Positions 1 to 10,933 of a DNA stretch of 64,000 nucleotides are shown one piece after another (position 1 is the first letter of the stretch; every line of letters starts with the position of its first letter). This DNA comes from Hymenopus coronatus. Its lineage: Eukaryota > Arthropoda > Insecta > Mantodea > Hymenopodidae. Where the stretch lies: positions 18,282,001 to 18,346,000 of the forward strand of contig CM060899.1 of the NCBI GenBank assembly GCA_030762935.1. Reading direction: 5' to 3'. Below the pieces are notes generated by a model. It worked only from the letters and a program-made list of their open reading frames with translations. It was not told where the DNA came from and did not search any database. The translations under genes and the position numbers were made by a program.

Positions 1-106
1 GGTTATAGAAGGTATATTAAATATGTATCATTTTTGTGAAGTGAGGTAAGCGTATCTAATAACCTTTCCAGACGTAGTTTCGGTAGCTAAATACAAAGAA
101 CTATTG

Positions 107-265
107 ACTGCCTCCGTGATTGAGTCGTCAGCAAGCTAACTTCTCACCCGGAGGTCCCGGGTTCGATTCCCAGCTGGGGTGGGGAATTTTTCTTTAGTCA
201 GAATTATTGCTTATCCCCCACAAAGTCTGGAAGTATATGCATTAGAGTGAATGTTTGAGGAAAAA
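107..265 (+). mobile_element. tRNA-derived SINE (SINE-1), 5' part
   Basis: A pol III-type head with a clear B box (GGTTCGATTCC at about 160-170) is followed by a body that reappears at 54.6 kb (TTTTTCTTTAGTCAG and following; GGAAGT...GAATG). The A-box side is degenerate. The body stops in an A-run at 260-266, where an H element begins; the missing 3' part resumes at about 1076. The 5' boundary is approximate. It is not a functional tRNA, because the head does not fold into a full cloverleaf and runs straight into SINE body. Confidence 0.7.
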
Positions 266-1075
266 ATCTGCTGTGTTACACTCGCATGAATTTCTCTAGC
301 TCTTCTACAAACTTCTTACATAAGATTCTTCTTCTTTCTGCACCTATATATACTAGGAATATACTAGGCTAAACCGATAGTCAAATGTTTTAAAATCTGT
401 CGTTATTCAATTGTCATTGCAAATCGCTTCTTTGCTTGGCCAGGAATAGAACAAAAGAAAAACGGACACTTCCTGTCTGAGAAAAGTATGAGCACTCACA
501 ACTGAAACCAAAAACAAGGAATATTTAGGAAACGGTTACCTCCACAGCAAAAATGTAAAGGACATAAATTGTGTGTTTTGATCAGATCAACATTTTCTGT
601 GTATTAAGTTTTTGTCTATCTCTTGCCGTTTAGCAGTTAAGCAAAATTTAGCAAAATTCATCCAGAATAAAGAGCTCTTCAGAGGCTATTCCCAGAAAAT
701 TCAAGATATACATTTTATTTGGTATGTAAATATCTTTACTATACGGGATTTTAATCAACATCATTAGAGCCATTTTTTAGAAAATCAAAATTTTCGAAAA
801 TTTTTCCATGTAAAGGGTAGTTGGGGTGGAGGGATTTTCTTGAAAATCTTCGTGTCGCATCCTTAGAAGATACCAAACCTATATACTATGTTTAGTATTT
901 AACGGTATTTTCGTTTTTGAGCTATGCTGTCCAAAGATCACACACACATACACACAGACCTTTTTCTGAAAATGCTTTTTTTTGGATTCAGAAGTCCTAA
1001 AACATGTATTTCCGGTGACATTTCGATATCGGATTTCCTCTATTCGTTATGTATACAGTACGTATAGAGAAAGTA
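266..1075 (+). mobile_element. Family H copy, subfamily B, inserted in SINE-1
   Basis: Starts in an A-run with TCTGCTGTG, carries the subfamily B tract around 430-480 (CTTGGCCAGGAATAGAAC), the ACACACACATACACACAGACC tract at about 940, and ends with the terminal arm CGTATAGAGAAAGT at about 1060-1075. Both sides are SINE-1, so this is a complete insertion bounded by A-runs. Confidence 0.85.
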
Positions 1076-1180
1076 AAAAATATTTAAAACCAACGTAGGA
1101 ACCTATCTTCTAATGCAGAGCCCCCGAAATGACCTTAGATGTTAAAGGAAGATAATATAAATGAAACAATAAAAAAAACT
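1076..1180 (+). mobile_element. SINE-1, 3' part (continuation of 107-265)
   Basis: TTTAAAACCAACG, then GCAGAGCCCCCGAAATGACC, then TTAGATGTTAAAGG, and an A-rich end after ATAAATGAAAC. The same order of blocks occurs uninterrupted at about 54728-54835. This is the distal part of the SINE split by the H copy at 266-1075. Confidence 0.7.
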
Positions 1181-1242
1181 ATCAGCGGAGTTTTACTGCT
1201 GATATAGCTCCAGGAATAGCAGTTTAATTTGTGACAAAAAAT

Positions 1243-1838
1243 TTGACGTGTTCCATTCATATAACCTTCTCTTCTATTGACTTATTGGTAATCGATAAAA
1301 TATTAGCAGAAATTATGTTATTACTTCCTTCCTTATGACAAATTCCTATATGAGAAACGTATAATAAATTAAAAGCTGAAAACACTAACAACAAATATTT
1401 AAAAAACTGTCAGCTCACAAAAATAATCCATATAACATAAATTGTGTGTTTTAGTGAACTCTACATCTTTGTGTGGTAAGATTTTGTCTATCTCTTACGT
1501 TTTTTCACTTTTACAAAATTCATCTAGAATAAACATGACTTCAAAATCTATTCCCAGAAGGTATATATTTTATTTCTCACAAAAATATCTTGAATATACG
1601 AGATTTTAATTAAAATCGTCAGAGCCGTTTTTGAGAAAATCAAAATTCTGGATTTTTTCCTATATAAAGGGTATTCTGGAGTGGGAGGATTTTCTTGAAA
1701 ATCTTTGTGTCGCATCCTTGGAAGATACCAAACTTAAATACCAAGTTTGGTTTTTAGCGGTCATTCCGTTTTTGAGCTATGCTGCTCACAGAAACACACG
1801 CAAACCCACACGGACATTTTTCTAAAAGTGTTTTTTTA
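1243..1838 (+). mobile_element. Family H copy, 3' side interrupted
   Basis: Starts with TTGACGTGTTCC and runs through the conserved middle (GATACCAAACTTAAATACC at about 1725, CA-rich tract at 1790-1815). It stops in a T-run at about 1830, where an oppositely oriented H copy begins. Its probable remaining 3' end lies at 3784-3858. Confidence 0.75.
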
Positions 1839-1925
1839 ATTTCTCTATACGTGCTATGTATATAGTGTATAGAGAAGGTATTGCACTCCACTAAAAAATT
1901 CGATACCGAGATTTCACCGGAAATA

Positions 1926-3244
1926 CAGGTTTACTACAAAAGAAATAGACAACTTCAACTGCCTGTAAAACAAAAACTATTAAAGATAGCAACCTAATTA
2001 TTTTGGAGGTATGTTGAGAAACTCTCAAAGTTTTGTTTGTTACTATTGGTAACGCTGTAGTGTTTTGTTTGTTGTTGAAGAAGTTGAAATGGCGGAAAAT
2101 CCTGCGGAAAAGGCATATTGCGTGTTGGAATTTGCTAGAACGCAATCAGCAACTGTTGTCCAACGACATTTTAGAACACGTTGCCACAAAACGCCTCCGA
2201 CTAGACAGTCATAGTCTATACGACTGGTATAGAAAATTCGAGACAACGGGATGTTTGTGCAAAGGGAAGAGCTCGGGAAAACCAAGAGTTTCGGAAGAAA
2301 ACGTTGAACGAGTTCGTGCTGCCTACATAAGAAGCCCACAGAAATCGACATCTAGGGCAAGCGTGCAATTACAAATTCCACAGCAAACTGTATGGAAAAT
2401 CTTGCGGAAGCGACTGCACATGATGCCTTACAGATTACAGATGTTGCAGTTTCTGAGTGAAGAAGATAAGGTCATACGGCGTGACTTTTGCATCGACATG
2501 TTGCGACATGAGCGCATCATTTTCAGCGATGAGTGAACTTTCCACCTGAGTGGAAAAGTGAATACACGAAATGTCCGAATATGGGGAACTGAACCTCCGA
2601 GGGCTGTATTGCAACATGTGCGGGACTCTCCTAAAATCAATGTGTTTTGTGCGGTATCTCACAAGACGGTGTATGGCCCCTTTTTCTTTGCAGAGCAAAC
2701 AGTCAACGGTGCTAGGTATCTTGACATGTTACAGATCTGGTTGATGCCCCAACCGAATGAGCAACAGGATGACTTTGTATTCCAACAAGACGGAGCACCG
2801 CCTCATTGGCACACAGATGTTAGATATTACCTAGATGAAGTCCTACCACATCGTTGGATTGGCCGTGCTACAACCAACAATAATACTCTTGCATTTTGGC
2901 TACCAAGGAGCCCTGATCTCACACCATGTGACTTTTTTCTATGGGGATTCGTGAAAGGCCGTGTTTTTGTCCCTCCACTTCCTCTTAATTTAGACGACTT
3001 GAAACAACGTATCAGACAAGCCGTGGCAAGTGTTGATGCAGATATGTTACAAAAGGTTTGGGATGAACTTGATTATCGCATGGATGTGTGTCGTGTGACT
3101 GGAGGAGCCCATATTGAACATTGTGAGTTCACAATATAAACTTCAAAGACTCCTCTACAAACGAGGGAAAACGGCGTCAACTTACCGTAAATAGTTTTGT
3201 TTTACAGGCAGTTGAAGTTGTCTATTTATTTTGTAGTAACCCTG
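1926..3244 (+). mobile_element. Tc1/mariner-superfamily element A, copy 1
   Basis: Terminal inverted repeats of about 54 bp lie at 1926-1980 and 3191-3244 (outer ends CAGG(G/T)TTACTACAAAA and its inverse), flanked by TA. The element is 1319 bp and holds one transposase reading frame, now broken. It sits inside the H copy at 1839-3783; H copies without it read GGAAATATATG across the site. Confidence 0.92.
2089..3139 (+). pseudogene. Mariner A transposase, broken
   Basis: The frame opens at ATG 2089 (MAENPAEKAYCVLEFARTQ), an N-terminal helix-turn-helix region of the type annotated as DUF4817 in arthropod transposases. Relative to copy 2 there is a 4-nt insertion at about 2211-2214, giving TAG at 2212-2214 and a frame switch. 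The second frame carries DWYRKFE, an in-frame 24-nt deletion near 2509 and a TGA at 2534-2536 straight after FSDE. It then runs to the stop at 3137-3139. The catalytic aspartates appear present: FSDE (codon 2528-2530), QQDGAPPHW (2789-2791) and TPCDFFLWG (2930-2932). The last two are separated by 46 residues, longer than classical DD34D mariners. The gene cannot make a full protein as it stands. The family call is firm; the subclade is not. Confidence 0.88.
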
Positions 3245-3783
3245 TATATATGCTTTAGGGTCCCCTGTATACAAAAAAAGTATTTTCAGAAAAAGGTGCG
3301 TGAGTGTGTCCGTGAGTCCGTCCGTGTGTCCATGTGTCCGTGTGTCAGTGGGTCCGTGTGTCTTTGAACACGATAACTCAAAAACGAAAAGTCGGTCAAA
3401 TACCAAACTTGGTATTTAAGTTTAGTATCTTCCAGAGATGCAACACGAAGACTTTGAGAAAAATTTCTCCACCCCAAACTACCCTTTACACAGAACCTTT
3501 TTCGAAAATTTTTATTTTCTAAAAAATGGCTCTAACGATTTTGATTAAAATATCATATATTAAAGATATTTACATGGCAAATAAAATGTATATTTTGAAT
3601 TTTATGGGAATAGCCTCTGAAGACTACTTTATTCTTGGTCAATTTTACGGAATTTTGCATAACTGCTAAACCGTAAGAAATGGACAAAAACTTACCTCAC
3701 AACAAATGTACAGCACCTTAAAACACACAATTTATGTTATATACATTTTTTTCATGGGGCTGATTGTTTTTGAGGTATTCCTC

Positions 3784-3858
3784 GGTATCGAAAATTTGGG
3801 TACAATACAATATCTTCTCTATACATTAAGTACATACTGCGTGTAGAGAATGTAAAAA
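3784..3858 (+). mobile_element. Family H 3' terminal fragment
   Basis: TCGGTATCGAAAATTTGGG, then the terminal hairpin region and the arm GTGTAGAGAATGTAAAAAT. It probably belongs to the copy begun at 1243, with the opposite-strand copy inserted between. Confidence 0.7.
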
Positions 3859-4198
3859 TGAAATCATTTACTTCGTGTGTAGTATGTTGTGACGTGTGCT
3901 CTGAAAGAAGTAATGGCTCTGGCCTATATTACACGATTGCATTTTTGTGTCGCAGAATTATATGTTCTCGGAATCGCCAATAATGGCTACTGCTTACGCA
4001 ACACAGTTCTGATGTAATAATCAGCCAATTTTTTATGACTGTAGAGATGGCGTTTCAGTGCTCGGGTGGAAAACTTGTTGTTGCGGAAAACATTACCAGG
4101 GTCATTCTGAAATGTTACAGACGAATTTGGCATAACTAAGTAATAACGAAAACTATGAACACAAAACTTGATTCACAAAATTACAGTATTTTATTCTA
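3859..4198. other. Unassigned; contains part of dispersed repeat X
   Basis: No credible reading frame. About 4120-4175 (CATAACTAAGTAATAACGAA and following) is related to about 21006-21050. The rest is unplaced. Confidence 0.4.
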
Positions 4199-4745
4199 TT
4201 ACTTTCTCTACACGTACTATACACATAATATATAGAGAAGGTATTGTAATGTGTGTGTCTGTGGGCAGCATAGCACAAGAACGAAATCTCCGTTAAAAAC
4301 CAAACTTGATATTTAAGTTTGGTATCTTCCAATCATGCGTCACGAAGATTTTCAAGAAAATACCTTTACCCCAAACTACCCTTTGCATGGAACTTTTTTC
4401 AAAATTTTTTATTTTTTCAAAAATGGCTCCAAAGATTTTGATTGAAATATCGCATATTAAAGATATTTACCAGACCATTAAAATGTATATTTTGAATATT
4501 CTGGGAATAACCTCTGAAGACTACTTTATTTGGATGAATTTTACGGAGTTTTGTATAACCGCAAAACCGTAAGAGATGGACAAAAACTTACCACACAAAA
4601 ATGTAGAGCACGTTAAAACACACAGTTTATGTAACATACACTTTTTTCGTGGAGTTGATCGTTTTTGAGATATTCTTGTTATTGGTTTCAGCTTTAAAAA
4701 CACTTATACTTTTCTCATATGTCAACTCCTGTGCATACAAACAAA
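4199..4745 (-). mobile_element. Family H copy, 5' truncated
   Basis: Begins with the hairpin end (ACTTTCTCTACACGTACTAT). The block between the hairpin and the GT tract is deleted, the middle is intact, and the element stops after CAACTCCTGTGCATACAAAC. Confidence 0.8.
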
Positions 4746-5100
4746 ATAATTGGCCGAACATTTTGTGCACTCAAAAGGACTAAGAAGTTCTTTGGCGGTA
4801 GAAAAGTATAACATTTTCATCACGTGACAATAAATATCTTGAAAGAATGGACAAATAGAGTAAGGTACTGTAACTTTGCAAACAAAGTTTTGTATTAATA
4901 ACTTTTTTTATTATTTGGTTATGGATCACCCTCATATTTTGTTGTAACTTTGAAGTTGGAAAAATCGAGATTCGAGTCATGATAAAATACTTTGTAAAGA
5001 AACATGAAAGCAAATTCCATTTATACCGACTTGTGGAATACACTGGAAACTGCTCCTTTATATTTAATCGTTCCTAAGTGAACAATATGGTTCAAATTAT
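4746..5100. repeat. Dispersed repeat X
   Basis: CTTTGGCGGTAGAAAAGTAT at about 4790, a CACGTGACAATAAA block and a downstream TGGATCACCCTCA block recur in the same order at about 23630-23815. No coding capacity seen; family unknown. Confidence 0.55.
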
Positions 5101-5102
5101 GT

Positions 5103-5288
5103 CGTAGTGGTCGGCCGAGATGTGTCAACAGCCCAGAAACGGTTATAAAATTCCACGAAATTGTCTTGGAGGTTTACCAATTGAAAGTGCGAGAAATTGC
5201 TGAAGCTGTAGTGATATGTGAAAAGTTGCATAACATTTTCATTGAGCAATTGGGTATACACATTATCTACCAGATGGGTGCTGAATAG
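5103..5288 (+). pseudogene. Mariner-type transposase, N-terminal fragment (family C-like)
   Basis: An open stretch of about 61 residues starts RSGRPRCVNSPETV and continues ...LKVREIAEAV...LHNIF...LGIHI to a stop at 5286-5288. The order RSGRP, (K/T)VREIAEA, (V)HNIL and LG is the linker and second helix-turn-helix of classical mariner transposases. No start codon, catalytic domain or inverted repeats are present, so this is an isolated relic. It was recognised from the motif order only; a profile search would settle it. Confidence 0.75.
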
Positions 5289-5497
5289 GAGTATCTTTTT
5301 CACGAATACCTTTGGTTCGGCTCCGGTACGATTGGAAGCTTTTTCTTAACTAAAGACTTTGCCTTGTGACGTCAGACCCTCTCTGCCGTGTGGTCAGAGT
5401 TGGAGTCTCGAGTGAGCCCAGCCGTGTCCGTCTTTTACGGGTGTGGAGCAAAACAGCTGGAGGTTGGAGTCCGGGTTACTTGCTGTTAGTATTCGTT
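5289..5497. other. Unassigned, locally GC-richer stretch
   Basis: Around 5365-5480 base composition is richer in G+C than the surroundings and a short open frame exists on the + strand. It has no recognisable domain and runs directly into an H copy. Confidence 0.3.
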
Positions 5498-6340
5498 TTC
5501 ATTTTCTCTACGCGTACTATGTACATAGTGTATAGAGAAGGTATTGTATTGCACCCAAAAATTCGATATCGGGACTTCACCGGAAATACAAATTTTGGAC
5601 CCCCCTGAATCTAAAACAAACAGGATTTTTGGAAAAAGATCCGTGTGTGTGTGTCTGTGTGTCTGTGGACAGCATAGCTCAAAAACGAAAAGACCGTTAA
5701 ATACCAAACTTGGTATTATATTTGGCATCTTCCAAGGATGCGACACAAATATTTTCAAGAAAATCCACCCACCCCCAACTTTCCTTTACAAGGAACATTT
5801 TTCGAAAATGTTGATATTCTTAAAAATGGCTCTAACGATTTTGATTAAAATGTCAAATATTAAAGATATTTACTTGACAAACAAAATGTATATCTTGAAT
5901 TTTCTGGGAATAGCCTCTGAAGACTACTTCATTCTGGATGAACTTTACCGAATTTTGCACAACTTCTAAACCGTAAGAGATGGACAAAAGCTTAACACAA
6001 AAAAATGTAGAGCACATTAAAACATAAACGTTATAACTTACACATTTTTTCGTGGAGATGATCGGTTTTTAGATATTCATTGTTTTTGGTTTCAGCTTTG
6101 AAAAAGTTTTCTCATACGGAATTTGTTAACTCGTCCATACAAACAACGAAACTTCAGTCACATAGCAACCAGCTTTTTACTATCACTTTAAACTATGTTA
6201 CTCCCTTATTTCGCAAGTAATAAAGCTATTTCTGCTAATTTTTTCTCGATTAGCATGAAGTAAATAGAAGCATAACCTTTTTAATAATATTTTTTGTAGA
6301 GATGTAGAGAAATTGATGTGAATGAAACACATCTGATTTT
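5498..6340 (-). mobile_element. Family H copy, nearly complete
   Basis: Hairpin end at 5501-5540 (TCTACGCGTACTATGTACAT), GT tract at about 5640-5670, conserved middle, and 5' end at about 6320-6340 (GAAACACATCTGATTTT). Confidence 0.88.
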
Positions 6341-7155
6341 GAATCATCCTGTATATTGTCATTATTAGCAGAATTCATCCCTACACAACGATGAAACATG
6401 ATATCATTGTACACATTCTGCAACGTAACCGAAAATGGAGAAGTGATATTCACTTTAGACTGACTTATTCAGATTGAACTGGTTGATGTAGGAGGGAGAA
6501 ATGTTAGCAAATACACCCCTCTCCCCCTTCGGTTACATTTCTCCCTCTTACCCTTCTGAACGAGAGAACACTTTAAGTAAAACGACTGTTGCTTCAACTT
6601 CCTTCATACCAAGGCTTGTACGTCGTGAATACACGCGTAAGGAGCTTAAGAAAAGTGGAAAGGCAGAAGAAAAAATATTAGAACGAAAATTCAATTGGAG
6701 AAAGCTTATTATAACCGGTATACAGTATCTAAAACCGTTCAATTCCATCCCACAACCTCAATCTCTTTTCCATCTACTTTTGCTTTTGTTCAGGAAAAGG
6801 TAGGGATTAGGGGAAAAAATTGAGAAATCGAAGAGTTAAGCTTGGTGGAATTCTGGCAAGGCTGTGTGAACTCTAGCAAACGCAGTAACATAAAATCTCA
6901 CTTACTACCACGTCGTATAATTTTAGAGAATTTTCTGATATTTTATTGAGCTCTTGGGCACCCGAAAAGGCTACTATAATGGCAAATTTCCTCTGAGTTA
7001 TATTTTTCTAGCCTTAAAGATTTCAACAAAATCAATGGCACTATTATTATGACTAGAGACTGGAAAGAAGAGCATTTACGTTGAATATATTCGTTGCTGG
7101 TACCTACTGTCTCCACAACGTGCATAGTAAAGAAACAATAATTATATATGATAAA
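6341..7155. other. Unassigned; contains a 13-bp inverted repeat
   Basis: No recognisable gene. GAGGGAGAAATGT at 6492-6504 and its perfect inverse at 6535-6547 can form a 13-bp stem with a 30-nt loop. A 100-codon frame at 6501-6803 matches nothing I recognise. Confidence 0.35.
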
Positions 7156-7893
7156 ATCTGATGTGTTCCATGCAGAAATAGTCTTATTACTTGCTTCCTT
7201 GTAAGTAGAAGCGAAATAAGAGAGTACCATAGGTTAAAGTGACAGTCAAAAGCAGGTTGCTATGTGTCTGAAGTTCCTTTGTTTGTATGAACACGAGTTC
7301 ACAAAGTTTTTAATAGCTGATAACAAAATACGGAATATGTAAAAAAAAAAAAAAAAAATCAACTCCACGAAAAAAATGCATATAACATAAATTAAATTTT
7401 TGTCCATGTCTTATGGTTTAGCAGTTATGGAAAATTCCATAAAATTGACCCAGAATAAAGTAATCTTCAGAGGATATTTCCAGAAAATTCAAACTATACA
7501 TTTTATTTGTCAGGTAAATATCTATAATATACGATATTTTAGTCAAAATCGTTATAGCCATTTTGTAGAAAATAAAAATTTTCGAAAAATGTTCCATGTA
7601 TAGGGTAGTTTGAAGTGGGGGTATTTTTCTCAAAATCTTCGTGTCGCATCCCTGGAAGATACTAAACTTAAATACCAAGTTTGGTATTTTAAGTACTTTT
7701 CGTTTTTGAGTTATCGTGTGCACAGACACACGGACACACACACCCACACACGACCTTTTTCTGAAAATACTTTTTTTGGATACAGGGGACCCTAAAACAT
7801 ATATTTCCGGTGAAATCGCGCAATCGACTTTTTGGTGGAGTGCAATACCTGCTCTATACACTGTATGTATAGTACGTATAAGGAAAGTAAAAA
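7156..7893 (+). mobile_element. Family H copy with 5' internal deletion and A18 tract
   Basis: Starts AAATCTGATGTGTTCCATG, then jumps to GCAGAAATAGTC, so the subterminal inverted repeat is missing. An expanded A-run lies at about 7340-7358. Ends with the hairpin region and GGAAAGTAAAAAG. Confidence 0.85.
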
Positions 7894-8010
7894 GTGTTAA
7901 AAATTGTGTTTTATATTGTGAATAAGAAGCTTGTGAAAAGAGGTCGTACGCAGCGTTTAGTAATCCTGCGATCAACATAAAACAACTTTAATACGTGTGC
8001 TATGCACTAT

Positions 8011-8834
8011 TAATTTCTCTACTCGTTCTATCTACATAGTGTATAGAGAATGTATTGTAATGCACCCAAAAATATGATACCAAGATTTCACCGGAAATAC
8101 ATTTTTGGGTCCCCCTGAATCCAAAAATAGTATTTTTGGAAAAACATCCATGTCTGTTTCTGGACAGCATAGCTCAGAAACGAACACACCGTTAAATACC
8201 AAACTTAGTATTGAGATTTGGTATCTTCCAAGAATGCGACACAAAGATTTTCAACTACCCTTTACGTGGAACGTTTTTTAAAAAAAAATCTCAAAAATGA
8301 CTCGAACGATCTTGATTAAAATATGGTATATTAAAGATATTTACCTGACAAATAAAATGTATATCTTGAATTTTCTGGGAACACCCTCTGAAGACTACTT
8401 TATTCTGGATGAATTTTACGGAATTTGTCATCACTGCTAAAGCATAAGAGATGGACAAAAACTTACATCCCAAAAAATGTAGAGCATGTTAAAAAAACAC
8501 TTTATGGAATATACATTTTTTTCGTAGAGTTGATCGTTTTTTAGGTATTCCTTGTTATTAGTTTCAGCCTTGAAAAACTTTACTTTTCTCATACAGGAAT
8601 TTGTCAACTCCTGTCCATACAAACAAAGGAACTTCAGTCACAAAGCAACCAGCTTTTGGCTTTCACTTTAACCTATGGTACTCCCTTATTTCAGTTCTAC
8701 TTATAAGGACTTAAGAGGACTATTTCTGCTAATTTTTTTCGATTAGCATGAAGTAAATAGATGTGTAAGCTTTTGTAAGAATAATTTGTTGCAGAAATGT
8801 AGAGAAAGTCATGTGAATGGAACACAAGATTTTT
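8011..8834 (-). mobile_element. Family H copy, nearly complete
   Basis: Hairpin end at 8013-8050 (TTTCTCTACTCGTTCTATCT), GT tract shortened at about 8148-8165, and 5' end GAATGGAACACAAGATTTTT. Confidence 0.87.
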
Positions 8835-9261
8835 CACACAAGCCTTTGTAGGACAGGGGTTGGATAGGTAGCGTCTTTTGTTTTGCGTGAGCTCTAGTGT
8901 TGTCCTTTGTCTATCTCTTCTTAGTTTGGATGCTATATTGAAATATTCGAAACCAAAGAGCTTGTTTCTTTGCCTTTCAAATATCGTATCTAGCTGGCTT
9001 CTGTAAGGTGGAAAGGTTTAAAAACGGGGCTTGGCCTCATTTACTTTACCTCTTGCATATATTTTTGTATAAATTAGTGAACTCGACCCAGGTGCTGCCC
9101 GACTTTGAGCTTTTGCATAATAGCCCAAAGCGGTCTACTGTGCAACTTCACGAGTTCAAAGTTCATGCCGGAGAATCATCGAGTCTGCAGGAATATCTTC
9201 CTCCTTTTCTCACTAATAATCATATACCCAATTTATATGCATGTTTTTCATAGACTGATTT
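8835..9261. other. Unassigned
   Basis: Contains an 81-codon + strand frame (9008-9253) with no recognised motif. No repeat seen elsewhere in the window. Confidence 0.3.
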
Positions 9262-9729
9262 TTACTTTCTCTTGTCCGTACGCACAATGTACATAAAGGA
9301 TAGAGAAGTAATTGTGTTTCACTCAACAATTCACTCAATATAAATTTTGAGGTCCCAACAACAAATGTAGAGCACTTTAAAACATACAATTTATGTTATA
9401 TACATTTTTTTCGTGGAGTTGATTGTTTTTAGGTATACCTTGGTTTTGGTTTCAGCTTTCAAAAACAGACTTTTCTCATACAGGAATTTGTGAACTCCTG
9501 TTCATACAAGCAAAGGAACTTCAGTCATATAGCAATCAGCCTTTTGCTATCAGTTAAAACTATGCTATACTCCCTTATTCCGCTTCTACTTACAAAGAAG
9601 CAAGTAATAAGACTATTTCTGCTAATTTTTTTCTGGATTAGAATGAAGTAAATAAAAGCATAAGCTTTTAACAATAATTGGTTGCAGAGATGTACAGAAA
9701 ATCATGTGAATGGAACACATCAGTTTTCA
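9262..9729 (-). mobile_element. Family H copy with a large internal deletion
   Basis: The hairpin end (TTGTCCGTACGCACAATGTA) is followed by TTTTGAGGTCCC, then directly by ACAACAAATGTAGAGCAC near 9361. The GT tract and central half are therefore missing. The 5' end is complete (GGAACACATCAGTTTT). Confidence 0.85.
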
Positions 9730-10202
9730 TTAAGTGTCTAGACAAGCAACTTCATAACCTAATGTAGTACACTGTTTAGGCAACCCCAAAGCACGTGCCT
9801 GCAAGAGAAGTTGCCTAACCAGCCGGTGGAAGGCGAAGTGAGATTTCTGTAACTTATCGTGATCTTAGTGCTCGTCTCTGGGGAGTAGAGAGGTTTTTCC
9901 TTGTGCGAGATGACTGAAAGGGAAGAGTGGGGGAGAAGACTTCGCATCAAAATTAATGATGGGTATACCTTTAAGGGAATAAGTTCCACTTAGTAGCACG
10001 TAATACGGGAGTAGTCCTCTGGGTGAAACTAACGTACAACTTTGCATTGAGCCACTGACGACGAGGAAAGTCTGGAAAAACTTATTTGAGCTAGAGAAAA
10101 ATGCCAATATTTACGTTAAAAACCCTCTTACATCTTATGTTACTTCTCCTTTGCCTTATTCCAGCTTTGACTCTGAGTTAAAGATGCTGAAAACATTGCT
10201 CT
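9730..10202. other. Unassigned
   Basis: Mixed-composition sequence with two short minus-strand frames (76 and 80 codons) and no recognisable product. It may be an old unrelated element. Confidence 0.3.
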
Positions 10203-10312
10203 AAAGTGATTTTAAGTCCAGTATTTTCCAAGGACGTGACAAAAAGATGTTCAAGAGAATATCGAACATTTTTTGAGAATTTAGTTTTTCTCAAAAATGA
10301 TTCTAACAATGT
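10203..10312 (-). mobile_element. Family H central fragment
   Basis: Blocks AGTATTTTCCAAGGACGTGA and TTTCTCAAAAATGATTCTAA match the middle of H. No ends are present. Confidence 0.6.
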
Positions 10313-10573
10313 TTACGTTTTCTACACTTATTAGGATATCAGTTGTAGTAGTTGCAGTTGGTGAGGGAATGAAGTGAAGTGAGTTTACAATAATATAATA
10401 TTTGCGTCACACAATCGCATGGGTCGGGTGACCGTACATGCTGTCTAAAAATACTTGAATTTAAAATATTGCCTGCATAATTGTTATATCTTAACAACAT
10501 TATAAATACACACACACACGCTCGCGCGCAACGACAACAGAATCACAGAACAATAAAAGAAAGAAGGCTTTGA

Positions 10574-10576
<3 letters not shown>

Positions 10577-10625
<49 letters not shown>
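10577..10625. repeat. (CA)n microsatellite
   Basis: About 24 uninterrupted CA dinucleotides. Shorter CA and CG runs precede it at about 10508-10530. Confidence 0.98.
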
Positions 10626-10630
<5 letters not shown>

Positions 10631-10710
10631 CTCACAAATACACCCGTATTCCACACATAGATTACTCAGACACCAAATAGTCTATATAATATTTACACAA
10701 ATGTTTTATC

Positions 10711-10933
10711 TCTTAGTGCACGAACTTCCATTGAGTATGTGCCCAGGCCTGACCAGTTTTGGCTGTTTAGAATCAAATCCCAGAATGCTGTCCTTCGTCT
10801 GTTTGAAGCTAAAAATACTTCCGGCAGTAATTTTTCCTAACATCCTCCATCTGCAAGCAATCTGCCAAAATTTGCGTCCAGTCTTCCTGAGACCCGCATA
10901 ATGGACAAATCCGCCTACCAGCATCATTATCAA
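10711..10933 (-). pseudogene. Possible LINE C-terminal zinc-knuckle remnant
   Basis: On the minus strand one frame reads DNDAGRRICPLCGSQEDWTQ followed by ILADC. The C-x2-C and terminal C resemble the cysteine finger at the end of non-LTR retrotransposon reverse transcriptases, where a histidine normally stands at the Q. The frame ends in a stop soon after, and neighbouring residues continue in another frame. No reverse transcriptase core is visible. This is a weak call from motif shape alone. Confidence 0.33.

Larger units (their letters stand above)
1839..3783 (-). mobile_element. Family H copy carrying a mariner insertion
   Basis: The hairpin end is at 1839-1885 (TATACGTGCTATGTATATAG), and the element continues through ACCGGAAATA to 1925. 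It is interrupted by the mariner at 1926-3244 and resumes at 3245 with TATGCTTTAGGGTCCCC. The 5' end is lost after about 3783. A TA flanks the mariner on both sides. Confidence 0.85.

Noticed and set aside
4199..4230. Palindromic ACTATGTACATAGT-type sites as transcription factor or replication-origin sites
   Set aside because: They occur only at the 3' ends of H copies and are explained as the element's terminal hairpin.
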